Origin: Sepiola atlantica
Lineage: Eukaryota > Mollusca > Cephalopoda > Sepiida > Sepiolidae
Reading direction: 5' to 3'
DNA: 64,000 nucleotides
NCBI GenBank assembly: GCA_963556195.1
Contig: OY744537.1
Span: 20,582,726-20,646,725, forward strand
Positions within the stretch are counted from its first letter, which is position 1, and the number at the start of each line of letters is the position of its first letter. Positions 21,918 through 32,832 of the stretch are shown one piece after another. Under the pieces are notes generated by a model. The model ran no database searches and was not told where the DNA came from. It worked only from the letters and a program-made list of their open reading frames with translations. The translations under genes and the position numbers were made by a program.

Positions 21918-22028
21918 TACAGCGCCTGGTATTCCCAAATTGTCAACCATCTGATACTGACCTGGATCAATGTTGCTTAACTTTGGTGATCTAACGAGAA
22001 CCGGTGTGTCAACTTGATGATGCTGCAT
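21918..22028 (-). pseudogene. 5S rRNA-like copy
   Basis: The minus strand shows GTTGACACACCGGTTCTCG, GATCACCAAAGTTAAGCAAC, a diverged box C region (ATGGTTGACAATTTGGG) and AATACCAGGCGCT. The upstream half has the same ACACACCGGTT start as the 492-600 copy, so the two may derive from one variant. Confidence 0.8.
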
Positions 22029-22029
22029 G

Positions 22030-22657
22030 CAAAATATTGTCTAAAATTATGAAATTTATGAAATGGTCATTGTTAATTGAAGGGTTTTATGGTTCAGAGT
22101 TACAGTCATTGCTTTGTTTAGAACAAGTATTTATGACGATCAAATTAAATTAGTAGTTTGATTTTAATTTAATAAAGTTTTGGTATAAAAAAGTTCTAAA
22201 CTCAAACTAGGTTAATTCCAAAGTATGAGATAATACTAACTCAATCTGAAACTGTAGTCTCATACAGCAAGATGAAAATCCTACCAGCTTACCAGGTGAA
22301 AAATTACTACCAGCAGTTTTATGAGTCAGCAATAAATTCATAAAGAGAGTATAAACAGGATCATCTTTTCCCCCTTCTGATTTGGAGGTCAATTTGGACA
22401 AATGGTTATTTGTAAGGACAGACACAAAGAAGATCAAAGGAAACAAGAAATTGAAAGTAAGTGCAAGTCACTGCTCAAACCAGTTTAAAGAGAAATAGTT
22501 TATTCTGAGGGATGGATCAAGTTAATCTTCCTTTGAATACAAACAAAGGAGACGAAAAAGATAAACAGAATTTAAAACCTCTTAAAATGCTACAAGAGAA
22601 GTTTTTTTTGCAAATTGTTTATAGTGCAGTCATTCTTAACCCAGAATTCAACAGAAC

Positions 22658-22665
<8 letters not shown>
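22030..22665. other. Intergenic sequence
   Basis: No supported gene. Short reading frames here show no recognised domain. Confidence 0.45.
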
Positions 22666-22668
<3 letters not shown>

Positions 22669-22717
<49 letters not shown>

Positions 22718-22982
22718 TATTTCATGTATCCACATAAAATTTTATAAGGAGATATAATTTTTTATGTATCAATTTTCAGTATTTACTTCAACAGTGCTCG
22801 ATACATAAGTAGAGCTAGGTAGTAAGCTATGAAAATATATATGGCAATCAAGCTACACAGGGGCTCTCGCGTTTCATCCCCGGGGGGGAATCTTCAGGCT
22901 AAAATGCCTAAAGATTCCCCCCGGGGATGAAACGCGGGAGCCCCTGTGTAGCTTGATTACCATATATATTTTCATAACTTAC

Positions 22983-23019
<37 letters not shown>
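22669..23019. repeat. AT-bounded repeat with long palindrome
   Basis: (AT)n at 22669-22714 is followed by an inverted copy of the 19.7-kb repeat. Then comes a near-perfect palindrome with arms 22824-22894 and 22910-22980 around CAGGCTAAAATGCCT, and (AT)n at 22983-23019. On the minus strand the palindrome centre reads CCTGAAGATTCCCC, then GGGGATGAAACGCG, a hairpin between CTGAAGA and GAAACG. Confidence 0.9.
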
Positions 23020-23023
<4 letters not shown>

Positions 23024-23349
23024 CACGCACAACCTAAATAATAGATTTTAAATCCAACAGGATATGAATGATCAATGGCAAAAATATCTGAAATTGAATT
23101 TCTCCACCAATTTCGCAACCTAGGGGGTCAGGGTATTCACTCATAATCGCCCAAAAAAGTAGAATCCCATGGGGAGAGGGGGTACTGAAGGGTGTCAATC
23201 TCCAATACCTTTTTTTTTTTATACTGAAAGTATTATCTGATATGTTACCTCTACTACCTATGAATCGTTTGAAGTTTGGCAAAATAAACTTTTTCAAGAG
23301 AGGGGAAAGTGAGGTGACGCCAAATGGGGAAAAATAAGGATGTAAAGCG

Positions 23350-23480
23350 TCTTGCGATTCGGTCTTTTCTTCTTAAAAAAAAAAAAAAAAAAAAAAGATG
23401 GAATTCCGCTTTTTCTGAATTACAAAAAGATGGAATTCTGCTAAAAAGCGGATAACTTCCATCCTTGTAGAGTAAATGTT
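23350..23480. repeat. Short repeat with GGAATTCCGCTTTTTC motif
   Basis: The blocks GGAATTCCGCTTTTTCTG, AATTCTGCTAAAAAGCGG and CATCCTTGTAG recur near 58770-58830 (AAATCCGCTTTTTCTAG, ATTCCACTAAAAAGTGG, CATCCCTGCTAG). Not identified. Confidence 0.5.
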
Positions 23481-23564
23481 GCTTTTAAATAAACAAATTT
23501 TGTATTATGTAAATGGATAATAATTACGAATGAGACTGAAACATAGAAAAAAATCCACATAATA

Positions 23565-24932
23565 CAGGGTGACTCAAAAAAAAACGGGCCCCGTGTACAC
23601 TTTATGTGATATCTCCTTTATTTATTCACCGATTGCCCTTATTTTACAGGACATGGCAGAATCAATGACCGTGAGTACACCAAAGTCCCAGTGGGAGTTG
23701 GGACAAAGAATACACTGTGTTAAATTTTACTACAAGACAGGCTCGTTTAAGAAAACCCAGGACAGTTTCATGCATCAGTTCGGATGTGAAAAGGCTCCAC
23801 CCAAAAGCAGAATTCAGAACTGGGTGGACCACTTCGAGAAGTATGGAACCGTGGAGAACTTCAACGCTGCCAGTGAGAACCGTCCAAGCCACTCGGCACG
23901 TCCCAAGAAGCGGACAGCCGAGCTGGTCGAAAGTGTGAGAGAGTCTCTCCAGGAGAGTCCGAAACGCTCTGTGCGTAAGCGAATCAGCCCCTCGGTATCT
24001 CCCGTGAGACTTGCAGGAGAGTGCTGGTGAACGATATCAGGGCTTACCCATACAGAATACAGATGCTGCAGACCCTTACAGCCTCAGACAAGAAGCAGAG
24101 GAGCGCTATGGCAGTCAACATGCTCGATAAGATCGAGAAGACACCAGGTTTCCTTAACCTCCTTTGGACCTCAGATGAAGCCCACTTATATCTTGACGGA
24201 AAGGCAAACTCCAAGACAAATGTCTTCTGGGGGTCCTCCAGACCCAATGTAATAGCCACCAAGCCCCTGCACTCTCCTAATTGCACGGTGTGGGCTGCAA
24301 TCTCGGTCAGAGGCATCATCGGACCAATCTTCATCGAAGAATCTGGCGCAGCAGTGACAGTCACCAAGGAGCGGTATGTGTAGGTCCTCGAAACCTTCAA
24401 GAGTGAGCTCCAGACCCTCTACCCGTCGCTCATGAGTAAGTTCTGGTTCCAGCAAGACGGAGCAAGTTCTCACACCTCAAACCTGTCCCGAGATTGGCTG
24501 AAAGAGAACTTCGGAGGCCGAGTGATCAGTCTCAAGATTAATTTTGAGTGGCCACCCCATAGCCCGGACCTATACCTCCCAGATTATTTCCTTTGTGGCT
24601 ATCTTAAGGACAGAATGTACGCAAGGAAACCCAGAACCATCACGGAACTCAAGGAAGCCATCAGGGAGGAGATGAGAGCCATTCCCAATTCAGTCTGTAA
24701 GAACGTCATGGACAACTTCGTTCTGCGCCTCAAGAAATGCACGGAGCTAAAAGGAGTCCATCTAGAACACATGCTGTAGAACGGAGAAAAAAAAGGCCAA
24801 ATACCCTAGTGTTTTGATATGATGTTGTGAATATAATAAACTAGTTATGCCCCAAAATTCATTTCATTCAGACGAAACACTAAGAAACAGGGCAAAATTA
24901 GATTTGAGGCCCGTTTTTTTGGCGTCACCCTA
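23565..24932 (+). mobile_element. Mariner-like DNA transposon, nearly complete
   Basis: The 1.37-kb element is bounded by TA on both sides (23563-23564 and 24933-24934). Its inverted terminal repeats begin CAGGGTGACTCAAAA on the left and TAGGGTGACGCCAAAA on the reverse strand at the right, both followed by ACGGGCC. It holds one transposase gene, plus strand, in which a frameshift and one stop are visible. Copies with such small damage are usually recent, but this one cannot supply its own transposase. Confidence 0.92.
23653..24779 (+). pseudogene. Transposase of the mariner-like element (broken)
   Basis: From the ATG at 23653 (MAESMTVSTPKSQWELG) the N-terminal part has helix-turn-helix character (FYYKTGSFKKTQDSF; RIQNWVDHFEKYGTVEN), of the type annotated as DUF4817 in relatives. 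The reading frame shifts near 24000-24020 and continues from VLVNDIRAYPYRIQ. Catalytic acidic residues are visible in TSDEAHLYLDG (about 24172-24204), WFQQDGASSHTS (about 24445-24480) and WPPHSPDLYLPDYF (about 24550-24590). About 36 residues lie between the second and third. An in-frame TAG at 24381-24383 follows VTKERYV. The end is LKGVHLEHML. The class is IS630/Tc1/mariner. Confidence 0.9.
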
Positions 24933-24984
24933 TATATCAGGTTGTGCTGAATTTTAAAAGAAATGATAAGTAAAAAAAAAAAGA

Positions 24985-25345
24985 ATATATGCCATTAAAT
25001 ATTTAATCAAATGCTCATCGTGGATTTTGATATGTTACGTCTTTCTGCTAGTTTTCGTATTGTGTAACGTAGGTTATTCTCAATCAATGTCGTCTTGATT
25101 CGGTCGGCAATCTGTAGAGAATGGTCTGCTTGAGTGTTCTTCATCATTAAGGTTAAAATCACCAGCTCTAAACTTTGTAAACCACTTCTGTACAGTTCTC
25201 GCAGCTAAAGCATCTTCATTTTACACTGAACATATCTTTTTTGTTGTTTGAGAGGCATTTTTTGCCTTCATGGAAATAGAGAAGCACCAAGTGCCTAAAA
25301 TTAGTCTTACAATCTTCCATTTTCAAACGGCTCCCAAATTAACAC
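24985..25345 (-). mobile_element. Older mariner relic (N-terminal transposase part)
   Basis: On the minus strand, pieces in three frames align in order with a mariner transposase N-terminus. They are FRHLVLLYFHEGK, RTVQKWFTKFRAGDFNLNDE and then ADRIKTTLIENNLRYTIRK with LAERRNISKSTMS. The middle piece is the conserved second helix-turn-helix region. There are several frameshifts and no catalytic domain. It lies 50 bp from the younger mariner element but belongs to a different lineage. Confidence 0.85.
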
Positions 25346-25490
25346 AAGTGAAATAATTTTTAACTTTCTTTCTCAAGAGATAGCTTGAAGTATGCTTTAA
25401 TTGGAAATGTAAGTAGACTATATCAGTCAATACTTTGACATGTTCTAACGTGTTGAAACATGAACTGCTAAAAAATCAACACAAACTTTC

Positions 25491-25494
<4 letters not shown>

Positions 25495-25540
<46 letters not shown>
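25495..25540 (+). repeat. (AT)n microsatellite
   Basis: About 23 uninterrupted AT units between the mariner relic and a LINE relic. Confidence 0.97.
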
Positions 25541-25543
<3 letters not shown>

Positions 25544-25589
25544 ACACATAAACTAACATGAAGTAGTAAGCCGTAGAGTAGCAGAATCC

Positions 25590-26550
25590 AGCCCGCATAC
25601 CAAAGAAATTATAGGAATCACGCAAACCAATCAAGTTGGTCTCAGTAGCACAATCAACAAGTTATTTCTCGAAGAGGACCCAAAGGTGAAAAAAAGGACA
25701 TGGTGGTTGAGGAAGGGTGGATGTTTAAGGAGGATCAGTGAACAGCCACTTCTGTTACTCAAGCCAAATACACTGCATGGACAGTGTGGAATGATATCAA
25801 ACCAATTAAACTATCATGGAATTCTTTAACTACAACATAAATAATGGGTTCGCTTTGATATCATTCCATCTTCGATCCACCTATGATCTCTTATCAAATG
25901 TGACCACCCTCAAACTGTGAAGATACACAGATAAAGATCTATGCTTTTAGTGTAAGAGTGAGCGAGGCACCTTGCATGATGTTCTCTCTGCATGTCAACA
26001 ATCGCTTCATACATATCTGTGGCGACATAACAAGGTTAGGGAAGTGATCATGAATTTAGTAAGGGCACAATGCGAAACAGTAAACTAGTAGCCTCTGACA
26101 GCCAGAGGACTGAAGATCCAGTTTCACAAAGAAAGTTAATGCTCTGTAAGGAAAAGTAAAAATTATCTTAATGTGAAGCTGGTGAATAGGGTCAGACGAA
26201 TCTTGTGAAACTTTTACAATTTCCAATGCACATCATCGAAATGGACAAGCATCTTGAGATTGTAGCAGGATCAGACGCAAAGACTGTCCTTGTAATAGAG
26301 TTAACTGTAACTAGGGAAACGGGATGAGAGCACACGAGCAAAAGAAAAACTCATATGGATTGTTGCATGAAAAAAAAAAAAAGAAGGGGATATCTTGTGA
26401 TACTCATTGGGGTCAGATGTTGTATTTTTACAAGACTCAGTCATTTCTTTGTTCTTAAAAATTATAGACATCACTGGTTGCATTTAGAAAAATGTTCCAC
26501 ATGATCTCCAAACTACAAACAGGCATCAAGCTGGATTTGATCAAAACATA
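25590..26550 (+). mobile_element. LINE-like relic, C-terminal region
   Basis: Translated blocks in order are LISFHLRSTYDLLSNVTTL (about 25855), CKSERGTLHDVLSACQQSL (about 25950), TYLWRHNKVREVIMNLV (about 26010), and MHIIEMDKHLEIVAGSD with VLVIELTVTRETG (about 26225-26320). They match the C-terminal part of retrotransposon proteins common in invertebrate and fish genomes (GTLEHVLS..RYRWRHD and ELTVPWE blocks). The Cys-x2-Cys and Cys/His pattern near GTLHDVLSAC is partly kept. Several stops and frameshifts break it. The clade is uncertain. It differs from the other LINEs here. Confidence 0.75.
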
Positions 26551-26664
26551 AGTGAAGATTAAAACACCAGCAACAAATTACTATTCTGTATTTATGTGAT
26601 ATAAAGCGGCAAACGTTGATGATGTTTCTATAAGGTATGATGAATGTGTGAAGATGAAATAACT

Positions 26665-26745
26665 TAGCCATTGAAACTGTTACCACCCCTGGTCAGCAGC
26701 TGATGAGGACAGGGTATCGCACATGCTATCACATATATATAGTAT
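26665..26745. repeat. Dispersed repeat with AGCTGATGAGG motif
   Basis: It shows CCATTGAAACTGTTACC, ACCCCTGGTCAGCAG, CTGATGAGGACAGGG and CGCACATGCTATCACAT, then a short AT run. It is the counterpart of 10860-10985. Confidence 0.55.
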
Positions 26746-26749
26746 CCTG

Positions 26750-27050
26750 GTTAAGTAAACATCCACAAAATAAAAATCCAAAGAGTTTCAACCAGGCTTA
26801 TACAATAGTGCTCAATAGTAAATAGAGCTATTTATATTAATTTTTTTATTTATACAGACACGTACAAAAGCTGCTACACTGCCGTGTCGATGTTATCGAT
26901 CTTTAGTTATTAGAAACTAAGATCTTTCAACTAAATGAAAGATCGGATTTTTCTGCTTGAGGAGATCTTAGATTTTAATAACTAAAGATCGATAACATCG
27001 ACATGCCAGTATAGCGGCTTTTGTACATGCCTGTATGAATAAATAAATAT
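26750..27050. repeat. Foldback of the GATAACATCG family
   Basis: Arms 26846-26930 and about 26965-27049 are reverse complements with a loop of about 35 bases. The right arm reads CTTGAGGAGATCTTAG, then CTAAAGATCGATAACATCG and ACATGCCAGT. The left flank (ATCCAAAGAGTTTCAACCAG) matches sequence at 5460-5490 and, inverted, at 44225-44265. Confidence 0.85.
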
Positions 27051-27076
27051 ATATAGAGAGAGAGAGAGAGACAATT

Positions 27077-27237
27077 AAAAGATGAGAATAAAAGTTGTAA
27101 AAATACAAAATCTATGACATCTTCAGTTGTTTAAAACAAAGGGTTTATTTCTTTTTTAGGAAAAATAAATCCCTTGTTTTGAACAACTGAAGATGTAATA
27201 GATTTTGTATTTTTACAACTTTTATTCTCATCCTTTA
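27077..27237. repeat. Palindromic element
   Basis: Arms 27077-27150 and about 27163-27237 are near-perfect reverse complements (AAAAGATGAGAATAAAAG against CTTTTATTCTCATCCTTT, and CATCTTCAGTTGTTTAAAAC against GAACAACTGAAGATG). It follows directly on a GA repeat. Confidence 0.9.
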
Positions 27238-27885
27238 ACTTGCCTATATAACTGCTCTATCTCGTATATTGAGAATCAAATCTCTTTCATGATAGGTTCT
27301 ATTTTAAAGATATACATTATATCTTTATTTTCCTGTTCCATATATATATATATATATAAACAAAAATGTTAAGCTTTGAGCTTGAGTTAGAGTTTTTGAG
27401 TCAGGAAATAGTGAGTTTGGATAGGCAGTTAAATATTTTTTTAATTCAAATCTAGTCTCTTTCTGCTCACTATATCTGATATCACCAGGTTAAATAGTAT
27501 TATTACTTGTGATGATATTCCATTTTGTTTATAATGGACTATTCTAATCTTTTTCTTTTCTTTATTACCTTCAACTGTTAATAACAGAGAGAGTGATGGA
27601 AGCGACAGTTGTAAATACCATATAAAAGAGCAAGAGGCTGAGAGTTAGGGTTAGTAAGAGATTAATCACTTTGTGAGTTAATCACAAACTGCAGCTAATA
27701 GAACAATTAAAATGGAATTTTTTTTTTTCTTCAAACATACCTCAATCCTAAAACTAAGGAACATTTTAACATGTATTTTGTGTGATTAAAATATATAGGA
27801 AAAAGGCCTTAGGAAAACAAACTTGATTAACTATGCTTAATATAATAATAGTTATAAATAATAATTTAATATCTATTCATGAATA

Positions 27886-27891
<6 letters not shown>

Positions 27892-27932
<41 letters not shown>

Positions 27933-28327
27933 TTAGGAAAGTTCATTTTTTTAAGCATCTTTAAAATTTTAAACTTAAAGAAAGAGGCAAAATGCCTTCA
28001 AAAAACCATGTAGATATTTTTATTAAAACCAAAATAATTTTTTTTTTTTTCATCTTGACTTTTTTTATCTAATAATTTTGCTTAGTACAACAAGCCTCAT
28101 CAGAGATTTAGACAAATAAAAGGTATTAACCTTATTTTTTATACGTAACAATCCTTCCTGGTCCTGTAGAAGTGACGTCCGATGTTGTGTGGACTTAACG
28201 GTGTAAATGTCTCTTTTAAATTTGAACTTAAATCGCGCATGGTCGCTGGTAGGTATAAATTTGGGAAAGTTCATTTTTTTTAAGCATCTTTAAAATTTTT
28301 AACTTAAAGAAAGAGGCAAAATGCCTT

Positions 28328-28373
<46 letters not shown>
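27892..28373. repeat. AT tracts flanking a duplicated segment
   Basis: (AT)n at 27892-27929 and 28328-28373. The 60-bp segment AAGTTCATTTTTTTAAGCATC to AGGCAAAATGCCTTCAA occurs at 27948-28000 and again at 28266-28330, in the same orientation. Between them lies an unidentified 250-bp sequence. Confidence 0.8.
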
Positions 28374-28379
<6 letters not shown>

Positions 28380-28592
28380 TAGTAAGCAAAGTTCATTTAT
28401 ATTCCAAAAGCCAAGATTTTTTTGATTTTTCTTACAAAACATTTTCAAAATAGATACATTTCAGTGCAAATTATTTTACAAACTGTTTCGCTTAAAGTAA
28501 ACCAAACAACATTATTGTCAGTATTAGATCCGTTCACCTCAAGCTTTTCAGAAAAGGTTCTTAATTTGAAAAAATTATACAACATATATTGA

Positions 28593-28597
<5 letters not shown>

Positions 28598-28650
<53 letters not shown>
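28598..28650 (+). repeat. (CT)n(AT)n compound microsatellite
   Basis: About 13 CT units run straight into about 13 AT units. They end where the first of the 316-bp-spaced direct repeats begins. Confidence 0.97.
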
Positions 28651-29050
28651 GCGTTGGTTGAATAAGGCAACACTAATGAGTCTTCAAAATATGAAACACG
28701 TGTCTACGGATATTAATATTTATATAATGTATATTAGCTCCCCTAGGGGAGAGCACTCTGATAGAAAAAAATGGTTTCTACCTAGTTAATAAACGAGATT
28801 CCTTCTTGAACAGAATTAAATCCTCTACGGAAACTAAGTAGCATGATTAAACACAGTAAATTTATCCTACATTATAACAACTAGCAAGCTGACCTAGACA
28901 GCTAAGACATTAGACTGTCACAATCACTGATGTCTGAAGGTCCAGGGTTCGAGCCTCGAGACTGATGTGTTGGTTCGATAAAGCCACAATTATGAGTCTT
29001 CAAAAGACGAAACGTGTTTGTGGATGTTAATATTTATATAATATATATTA
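28651..29050 (+). repeat. Direct repeats with hammerhead-like core around a tRNA-like head
   Basis: Two 83-86-bp copies (28651-28736 and 28967-29050) start 316 bp apart. Both read TTGGTT..ATAA, ATGAGTCTTCAAAA, GAAAC and ATTTATATAAT. In the second copy GTCTT and AAGAC form a perfect hairpin between ATGA and GAAACG. The intervening 28889-28964 has tRNA-like A-box (GACAGCTAAGACATTAG) and B-box (GGGTTCGAGCCTC) sequences. It could be a tRNA-headed SINE next to an older copy of its own body, or a retrozyme-like dimer. Confidence 0.7.
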
Positions 29051-29175
29051 TGTTACAATATAAAAAACAATTCATTTATATAGTTGATCGATTTTTATGA
29101 GAATCAATTTCTAAAGTGAAATAAATTGACATTAATCACAGTATGATATAACACTGATCTGTAATTTTATTTATA

Positions 29176-29544
29176 CAGGGTGGGCCAAAATAAGGGTCCT
29201 ATCTTTAAATTTGAATAACTTCCACAAAATAAAAGTTCAACTCACCAAACTTTATGTGTGTGTAGACTGACCCTTCCGAGATTTTTTGAAATAAACAAAA
29301 CAAATTTTAGCCGAAAAACACTTCTTAAAACTTACAAAAACTAAAGTATTGTTTTTTACACTGTTTTGAGTTTTTTAAGCAAAAATAATGTTTTCTAAAT
29401 GAGGGTACGTTCCTTAGGGCTAATACGGCTCATGCTTGCTTCGGAAGGGGTCCTTTACTTATTCTAAAAAAAAAAATTTAAAAAATCAATAAATAAAAAA
29501 GTTATGAATTTTTAAAAATAGGACCCTTATTTTTGCCCACCCTG
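29176..29544. mobile_element. MITE with mariner-type ends
   Basis: The 369-bp non-coding element is flanked by TA at 29174-29175 and 29545-29546. Its ends are near-perfect inverted repeats: CAGGGTGGGCCAAAATAAGG on the left, and on the reverse strand at the right CAGGGTGGGCAAAAATAAGG, both continuing GTCCTAT. The first bases CAGGGTG are shared with the mariner-like element at 23565. Confidence 0.93.
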
Positions 29545-29836
29545 TATATCTATATATATATATATAAGCACACACACAAAGAACCTATTAGCAGCAAAGA
29601 AGTAAGAAACAAAAATTGGGCAAGTCATCTCGTGCTATGAAGATAGATTTAGACTAACATGAATACACATCTTATGATGAGTGGGGCTTGCTCTGGCAAA
29701 GTGTGAGTAGGAAAGGAGGAAAGACGAGAGATGAATGGGTGAAATCTCTGAATAGACTGCCATGAAGTTTAATCAGCGAGAGAGGGGAAATTGGTTAGTA
29801 AGTCATCTGTAGCGCCTACAAGGTCAGTCTAGGTGT

Positions 29837-30436
29837 GTTTGGATGATGATGATTGTGGTGGTGGTGGTTGTGAACATGATGATGATTGTGGTGGTGGTGG
29901 TGGTTGTGAACATGATGATGATTGTGGTAGTGGTGGTTGTGAACATGATGATGATTGTGGTGGTGGTGGTGAACATGATGATGATTGTGGTGGTGGTGGT
30001 GGTGGTGAACATGATGATGATTGTGGTGGTGGTTGTGAACATGATGATGATTGTGGTGGTGGTGGTTGTGAACTTGATGATGATTGTGGTGGTGGTTGTG
30101 AACATGATGATGATTGTGGTGGTGGTGGTTGTGAACTTGATGATGATTGTGGTGGTGGTGGTTGTGAACATGATGATGATTGTGGTGGTGGTTGTGAACA
30201 TGATGATGATTGTGGTGGTGGTGGTTGTGAACATGATGATGATGATGATTGTGGTGGTGGTTGTGAACATGATGATGATTGTGGTGGTGGTGGTTGTGCA
30301 CATGATGATGATTGTGGTGGTGGTGGTTGTGAACATGATGATGATTGTGGTGGTGGTTGTGAACATGATGATGATTGTGGTGGTGGTTGTGAACATGATG
30401 ATGATGATTGTGGTGGTGGTTGTGAACATAATGATG
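29837..30436 (+). repeat. Minisatellite of GTGGTGGTGGTTGTGAACATGATG type
   Basis: About 20 tandem units of 24-30 bp vary in the number of GTG and ATG triplets, with point variants GAACTTGATG and GCACATGATG. Every unit length change is a multiple of three, so several frames on both strands stay open. These low-complexity His-, Val- or Asp/Gly-rich frames are not supported as genes. Confidence 0.95.
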
Positions 30437-30489
30437 ATATGTCACAAGCAAGAAAACCAAACATTACTCATATTAAAATATTTATATAA

Positions 30490-32279
30490 TACTTTTGTTA
30501 TTACAAGTATAGAAAATATAAATTGAAAAATAAGAGAATTATTTTCTCATGAAAAAAAAAGCATGAATGTTATTGTATTATTCTAAACTCAATGATGTCC
30601 TCGTGTGAAAAAGAAATGATTAACATGAAAACCTTGAGCACTATGGATACAAAAGAAGAGTTTTATATATTTAACTCATGTACGCATGACAAACTGGCTT
30701 TGTATTTACTAGTTTGATGCTTAAATTACATTAAATAACAATTTCTATGATAATGAATTACAGTGTGCGTAAAAATGTTTTCTTTTTAACACACTCAAGT
30801 AAAAATGACTACTAAACAACATCCAGGAGAAATTTTAATAATTCATTTAAATGTTAATTTTTTTTATAATTCAATTATCATGTAGGTGACAAAAAAAAAA
30901 AAATCCCTATCCACCCATGAAATCGTTAATAAAATTCACAATCCTTTCTGCAATCACACCATATTTGTCTGACGTGTTCACCAAGTTTCAGTCATGAATG
31001 CCCAACAGTCTTTGTTTTAGCTCTGTTCAGTGATAAGCACATCTAAATACCATGTGTAAATTCCAAATCTGAGTGGTCTGAAGAAAGGAGCTATCAGAGT
31101 AAAAAATCTTCCAACATCTCTAAAGTGAAGAGGTGGGATTTTGCAGCTCGTCTGTGGATCGGGGGTATTTGATCATTAGAGGGTTTTAAAATGATCAACA
31201 TTTTTTAAATCTGTATAATTCGTTATAATTTACCTATGGTTTAAATCTTATAAAAATCAGGTGGAAAAAAAAAACCCTCATGCTCCTTTGGGGACTACCT
31301 ACCACATTTCATGTTCCTTGGTCCAATAGCCTAAAAATGTAGTTTGCAGACACAAACAGACAGATTTCTCTCAATATATATGAATCAAATAATTGCAGAA
31401 CCCCAATCCTAAATAACTTTATAAAAAAAAACGATTCTTTGATTCAAGAAAACATTCCACTTTAGAATAATGATGTCAAATTCGATGCAGGATATAGAGC
31501 ATGAAGTGTTTATAAAATGGGGAGGGTTGTCTAATCATATCAAATATCAAGTGGATTTATTGCCTCAGACATCAAACAACATGTTGGGAAGAAGTGGTAA
31601 ACTTCCTGTGATTGAAATCATTTTTTTTTTTTAATTAAAAAATAAAAAGGTCAATTTTTAATACAATTTCAGTGAGAAAAAAAATTGAATAATTTACTCA
31701 TAAATCAAGGCAAAGATGAAAGTGAGGATCTATGAAAACTTCAAAGTCCTCCTATCCCAAGAATTCTTTTAGGTGACTTTCAAGTGTTCGCAGGAAAATT
31801 AATCATTCTTAGAGAAATAGTTTGTAGATAACAGGTGAAGTATTTATATTTTTTTGTACCATCTTACTTTATTCAGGAATCCAAAAATGTCGTTTGGATT
31901 GACCTGCTCAAAAAATGGCATTCAGATCACCCACCTGATAATGTCTAGAATGGATGTCATCGAAAATAATATATTTCAACAATATATGGAGCACAACAAT
32001 CAACACTGATGGAGGACCTTCTTTAAGAAGATATTAGTGTGTTATATATGTGTGGCCTATGTGGAATTGGGCAAGATTTATCTCCCCTTTTCTCACTTGT
32101 CTATAACTGGTAGTTTTGTAGTAATTGGTTGGATCATTTTTTTGTTTATTGTTTGTGCAAGTATTCAAAAGAGTTTGCCATTTATTTATGAAATTTTTAA
32201 TTGTTGGTTCGTATATGGAATTTTAGTGTTTGCTTCAGTACTGCATAATGATTTTCTTTTTTACAGCTATTTTATAATT
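30490..32279. other. AT-rich intergenic sequence
   Basis: No gene or clear element was recognised. At about 31270-31380 the sequence has the look of a transposon edge (TGCTCCTTTGGGGACTACC, CAAACAGACAGATTTCTC). No partner end was found. Confidence 0.45.
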
Positions 32280-32390
32280 TACAACACCTGGTATTACCAA
32301 ACAGTTACCATCCTAAGTACTGAACCAGAACAAGATTGTTTAACTTTGGTGATTTGACGAAAATCTGTTTTTCAACGTGATATAGCTGTA
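32280..32390 (-). pseudogene. 5S rRNA-like copy (diverged)
   Basis: The minus strand keeps CACGTTGAAAAACAG, AAATCACCAAAGTTAAACAA, TACTTAGGATGGTAACTG and GGTAATACCAGGTGTTG. Box A and box C regions are still readable. It is more decayed than the other three copies. Confidence 0.72.
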
Positions 32391-32832
32391 AGCTCTCTTT
32401 CTCCAGGTGTGTGTGTGTGTGTATGTGAATTATATGTGACTTCTGTTGCATAATTCAAATCCATTCTAAACAGCTGTAATTGTATAAAATAGGACTGACT
32501 ACTGCATCTACTGACCAGGATAAAGTAGACGAGGCAAGGAATAAGATTAACAATGGATTTAAATGGTGGTTTTATACCTTTCGCTATAGATTTGTAGCGT
32601 TGGCTCCAGTTTGGCTGAAGCCATATCAGCTCACCTGATCCGAAGAGCCAATCTAAACTGTTACAGATGGACCCAAAATAAATTACTTATCAATCAGGTG
32701 AGACAATGAAAAGATCTAAGCAAAGGATGACAGGTGAAAAGAAAAACAGGAAACTGGTACAACAGCAATTAAAATACAAAAATGAATTTTGATTAATCTC
32801 GGATCTTGATTATTTTCTGGCAGACATAGAGG

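Noticed and set aside
24044..24473. Minus-strand frames of 95-118 codons
   Set aside because: They are shadows of the mariner transposase gene on the plus strand.
28889..28964. A functional tRNA gene
   Set aside because: A- and B-box-like sequences are present, but the cloverleaf, especially the anticodon and acceptor stems, does not pair well.
29816..30489. Long open frames (His-rich, Val-rich, Asp/Gly-rich) on both strands
   Set aside because: They arise because the minisatellite unit lengths are multiples of three and contain no stops. Five frames are open at once, which no real gene needs.
32037..32357. 106-codon plus-strand frame with hydrophobic stretches
   Set aside because: Its 3' part runs through a minus-strand 5S rRNA-like copy. 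The rest is T-rich sequence, which always looks hydrophobic.
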